In this document: piece by piece, positions 40,500 to 42,348 of the stretch
Layout: each line of letters opens with the position of its first letter
Numbering within the stretch: position 1 is the stretch's first letter
Source: Streptomyces sp. Ncost-T10-10d
GTDB taxonomy: Bacteria; Actinomycetota; Actinomycetes; Streptomycetales; Streptomycetaceae
Direction: 5' to 3'
DNA length: 42,348 nucleotides
NCBI RefSeq assembly: GCF_900091955.1
Contig: NZ_FMDF01000229.1
Location: 1 to 42,348 of the forward strand
The notes under the pieces: model-generated
Seen by the model: only the letters and a program-made list of their open reading frames with translations
Databases searched by the model: none
Told to the model about the DNA's origin: nothing
Translations under genes and position numbers: made by a program

Positions 40500-41345
40500 G
40501 TGAACGAGTCGATACCTGTCATCCGGGATGTGGACCAGGGCACCGCCAGACTCCTGCCCGACGTGGACCGGGAGAGGGCCTGGCTGCTCACCGTCGACGG
40601 TGCTCCCCAGTCGTACGTCGATCTCGACGCGCCGGACCACCTCGAATTCGAGTACGCGCGACGGCTCGCCCATGTCGTGGACTGCGCCGCGGCACCGGGC
40701 GCACCGCTGGACGTACTCCATCTCGGCGGTGGTGCGCTCACCCTGCCCCGCTATGTCGCCGCGGCCAGGCCGGGCTCCCGCCAGGACGTCGCCGAGGCCG
40801 ACCTCGGGCTCCTCGCCCTGGTCGCCGAGCATCTGCCGGTCCCCGACGGCAGCGGGATCACCGTGCACGGCACGGACGCACGCAGCAGGCTGGAACAGAC
40901 CCCGCCCGGCTCCGTCGACGTTCTGATCGCGGATGTGTTCGGCGGCTCGCGAGTGCCCGCCCACCTCACCACCGTCGAGTACGCGCAGGCTGCCCGTCGG
41001 GCGCTGCGCGACGGTGGAATCTACGCCGCCAACCTCGCGGACGGCGCACCATTCGGCTTCCTCCGCTCCCAACTGGCCACCTTCGCGGCCGTCTTCGAGG
41101 AGCTCGCGCTGATCGCCGAACCGTCAGTGCTGCGCGGCCGGCGCTTCGGCAACGTCGTCCTCGTCGCGTCCCGAAGCCCCATCGACACGGCGGCGCTGAC
41201 CCGCCGCTGCGCCGCCGACGCCTTCCCCGCAAGGGTCGAGCACGGGACGTCGCTGGACCGGCTCGTCAAAGCCGCGCGGCCGGTCAGGGACGGCGAGGCG
41301 GTCGCCTCACCCGAGCCGCCCGACGGGGCCTTCAGCATCGGCTGA
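40500..41345 (+). CDS. Spermidine synthase-like methyltransferase-fold protein
   Basis: A 281-residue soluble Rossmann-fold protein: SYVDLDAPDHLEFEYARRLA, LDVLHLGGGALTLPRYVAAA (motif I), a Glu/Asp-rich strand 2 (QDVAEADLGLL), VDVLIADVFGGSRVPAHLTT and DGGIYAANLADGAP. It belongs to the spermidine synthase-like family of actinobacteria, usually without proven polyamine synthesis. GTG 40500 lacks a properly spaced Shine-Dalgarno; a leaderless transcript is possible. Its last 39 nt overlap the convergent MFS gene. Confidence 0.85.
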   Translation: MNESIPVIRDVDQGTARLLPDVDRERAWLLTVDGAPQSYVDLDAPDHLEFEYARRLAHVVDCAAAPGAPLDVLHLGGGALTLPRYVAAARPGSRQDVAEADLGLLALVAEHLPVPDGSGITVHGTDARSRLEQTPPGSVDVLIADVFGGSRVPAHLTTVEYAQAARRALRDGGIYAANLADGAPFGFLRSQLATFAAVFEELALIAEPSVLRGRRFGNVVLVASRSPIDTAALTRRCAADAFPARVEHGTSLDRLVKAARPVRDGEAVASPEPPDGAFSIG

Positions 41346-42347
41346 GGCCGGTCCTTGCGCCTTGGCCGTCACCATCTCGGTGGTGACGCCGGCGCGGGTC
41401 AGATTGCGTACCTCGGGTACGAACAGCACGGCGCCGGTGACCAGTACGATCAGCCCCGCGCAGCCCCACAGGGCCTCACTGCGCCCGACCAGGGTCTCCA
41501 CCGGACCGGCGAGCGCGGTGGCGACCGGCATCATCGCCACCGAGCCGAACCAGTCGTACGCCGAGACGCGCGACAGCTTCTCCTCCGGGATCTCCTGATG
41601 CATGGCCGTCATCCACGAGACCCCGAACACCTCGATGGCGACCCCGCTGACGAACATCACCACACAGAGCCCGACCACCGGCAACGGCACCGCCAGTCCT
41701 GCCGACGGCAGGGCCAGCGGGAAGACGCACAGGGTTCCGGCCAGCAGCAAGCGCCGGGGCTTCCAGCGCATCATCAAGAGTGCCCCGCCCAGTGTGCCGA
41801 CCCCGAACGCGGCGAGCGCGAAGCCCCAGGGGCGGGCGCCACCGAGCTCGTCCCGGGCGACCAATGGTCCGTAGACGGACTCGGCGGCACCCACGGCGGC
41901 GACCACCACCGAGAACTGCGCCACGATGCTCCACAGCCAGGGGCGGCCGATGAACTCCTGCCAGCCGTCCCGCAGATCGGCGAGCAGGCCGCCGCCCGGT
42001 GCGCGCGACGGAATGTGGCTGACATCCAGGAAGGCGCGCAGCGCCCCCGCCACCGCGAAGGACGCGGCATCGATGGCCAGCACCCAGCCCGGGTCCATCG
42101 CCGCAATCATGGCGCCGCCGAGCGCCGCACCGCCGATCGCCGCCCCCTGCATGGACATCCGGAAGAGGGCGAAGGCGCGGCTCGCCTGCTCACGGCTGAC
42201 GCTCGACATCAGCATGCCCTCGGCCGCCGGGTTGAAGAACGCCTGCCCGGTGCCGCACAAAGCGGTGAGCAGCATCATCTGCCACAGCTTCGGATCGCCG
42301 GCCAGGACCAGCCAGGCGAAGGCGGCCTGGGAGACGCAGTTGAGCGC
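41307..42347 (-). CDS. MFS transporter (EntS/MFS_3-like), 5' partial
   Basis: The visible 346 residues lack the first one or two helices, which lie beyond the window. Segments such as FFNPAAEGMLMSSVSREQAS, FRMSMQGAAIGGAALGGAMI, GWQEFIGRPWLWSIVAQFSV, LVARDELGGARPWGFALAAF, GVAIEVFGVSWMTAMHQEIP and LSRVSAYDWFGSVAMMPVAT are typical of MFS_3 drug or siderophore exporters. Convergent with, and overlapping, the preceding gene. Confidence 0.92.
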   Translation of the reverse strand, partial: ALNCVSQAAFAWLVLAGDPKLWQMMLLTALCGTGQAFFNPAAEGMLMSSVSREQASRAFALFRMSMQGAAIGGAALGGAMIAAMDPGWVLAIDAASFAVAGALRAFLDVSHIPSRAPGGGLLADLRDGWQEFIGRPWLWSIVAQFSVVVAAVGAAESVYGPLVARDELGGARPWGFALAAFGVGTLGGALLMMRWKPRRLLLAGTLCVFPLALPSAGLAVPLPVVGLCVVMFVSGVAIEVFGVSWMTAMHQEIPEEKLSRVSAYDWFGSVAMMPVATALAGPVETLVGRSEALWGCAGLIVLVTGAVLFVPEVRNLTRAGVTTEMVTAKAQGPASADAEGPVGRLG

Positions 42348-42348
42348 G

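Overview
The window reads as a Streptomyces chromosome: very high GC with G/C-biased third codon positions, many GTG starts, and actinobacterial families (EF-Tu3-type tuf paralogue, F420-type oxidoreductase, XRE/flavoprotein cluster, HipA-like/DUF3037 pair, several lipoproteins). No tRNA, rRNA or CRISPR array was seen. From memory, the order fabG, SDR, lipoprotein, ung ... tuf3 resembles the S. coelicolor arm region that carries tuf3; this needs an alignment.

Positions 1-16060 are an accessory island. It opens with the 3' end of a polymorphic toxin (Hint protease plus RNase A-like tip) and its probable immunity gene. Then comes an IS6-family transposase gene split by an IS110 element. The IS110 left end contains a readable bispecific bridge RNA: its target guides match the two halves of the interrupted IS6 gene and its donor guides match the element's own ends, which fixes the boundaries and a GC core. 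A hydantoinase plus F420-type oxidoreductase pair follows. From 7.5 to 13.4 kb lies a gene graveyard: truncated regulators, an EF-hand protein, a heme-oxygenase-like diiron protein, IS1380 and ISL3 remnants, a WD40 tail and a cutA copy. Many of these stay in frame but carry nonsense codons. One ARMT1-type (DUF89) gene among them is intact. The island ends with a winged-helix gene, an excisionase and a tyrosine integrase at a 20-bp inverted repeat that abuts the chromosomal HipA-like gene.

Positions 16.1-28.6 kb are conserved chromosome: HipA-like kinase/DUF3037, two short-chain dehydrogenases with a clear promoter and a possible TetR operator, an orphan family 5 solute-binding lipoprotein, uracil-DNA glycosylase, a TPR-like protein, a small lipoprotein, a TetR/FAD-monooxygenase divergent pair with two palindromic operators, a Gfo/Idh/MocA oxidoreductase, a small membrane protein, apolipoprotein N-acyltransferase and a SnoaL-like protein.

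Positions 28.6-36.1 kb are a second variable patch: universal stress protein, a broken MATE transporter, small conserved proteins, a serine recombinase stub, a UBP-type zinc finger protein, a VOC protein, and a flavoprotein operon divergent from an XRE/TPR-type regulator. Positions 36.1-42.3 kb return to conserved genes: undecaprenyl-diphosphatase, a VTT/TVP38 membrane protein, a cysteine-free EF-Tu3 between a leader hairpin and a strong terminator, a patatin-like lipase, a spermidine-synthase-like protein, and an MFS exporter that runs off the window.
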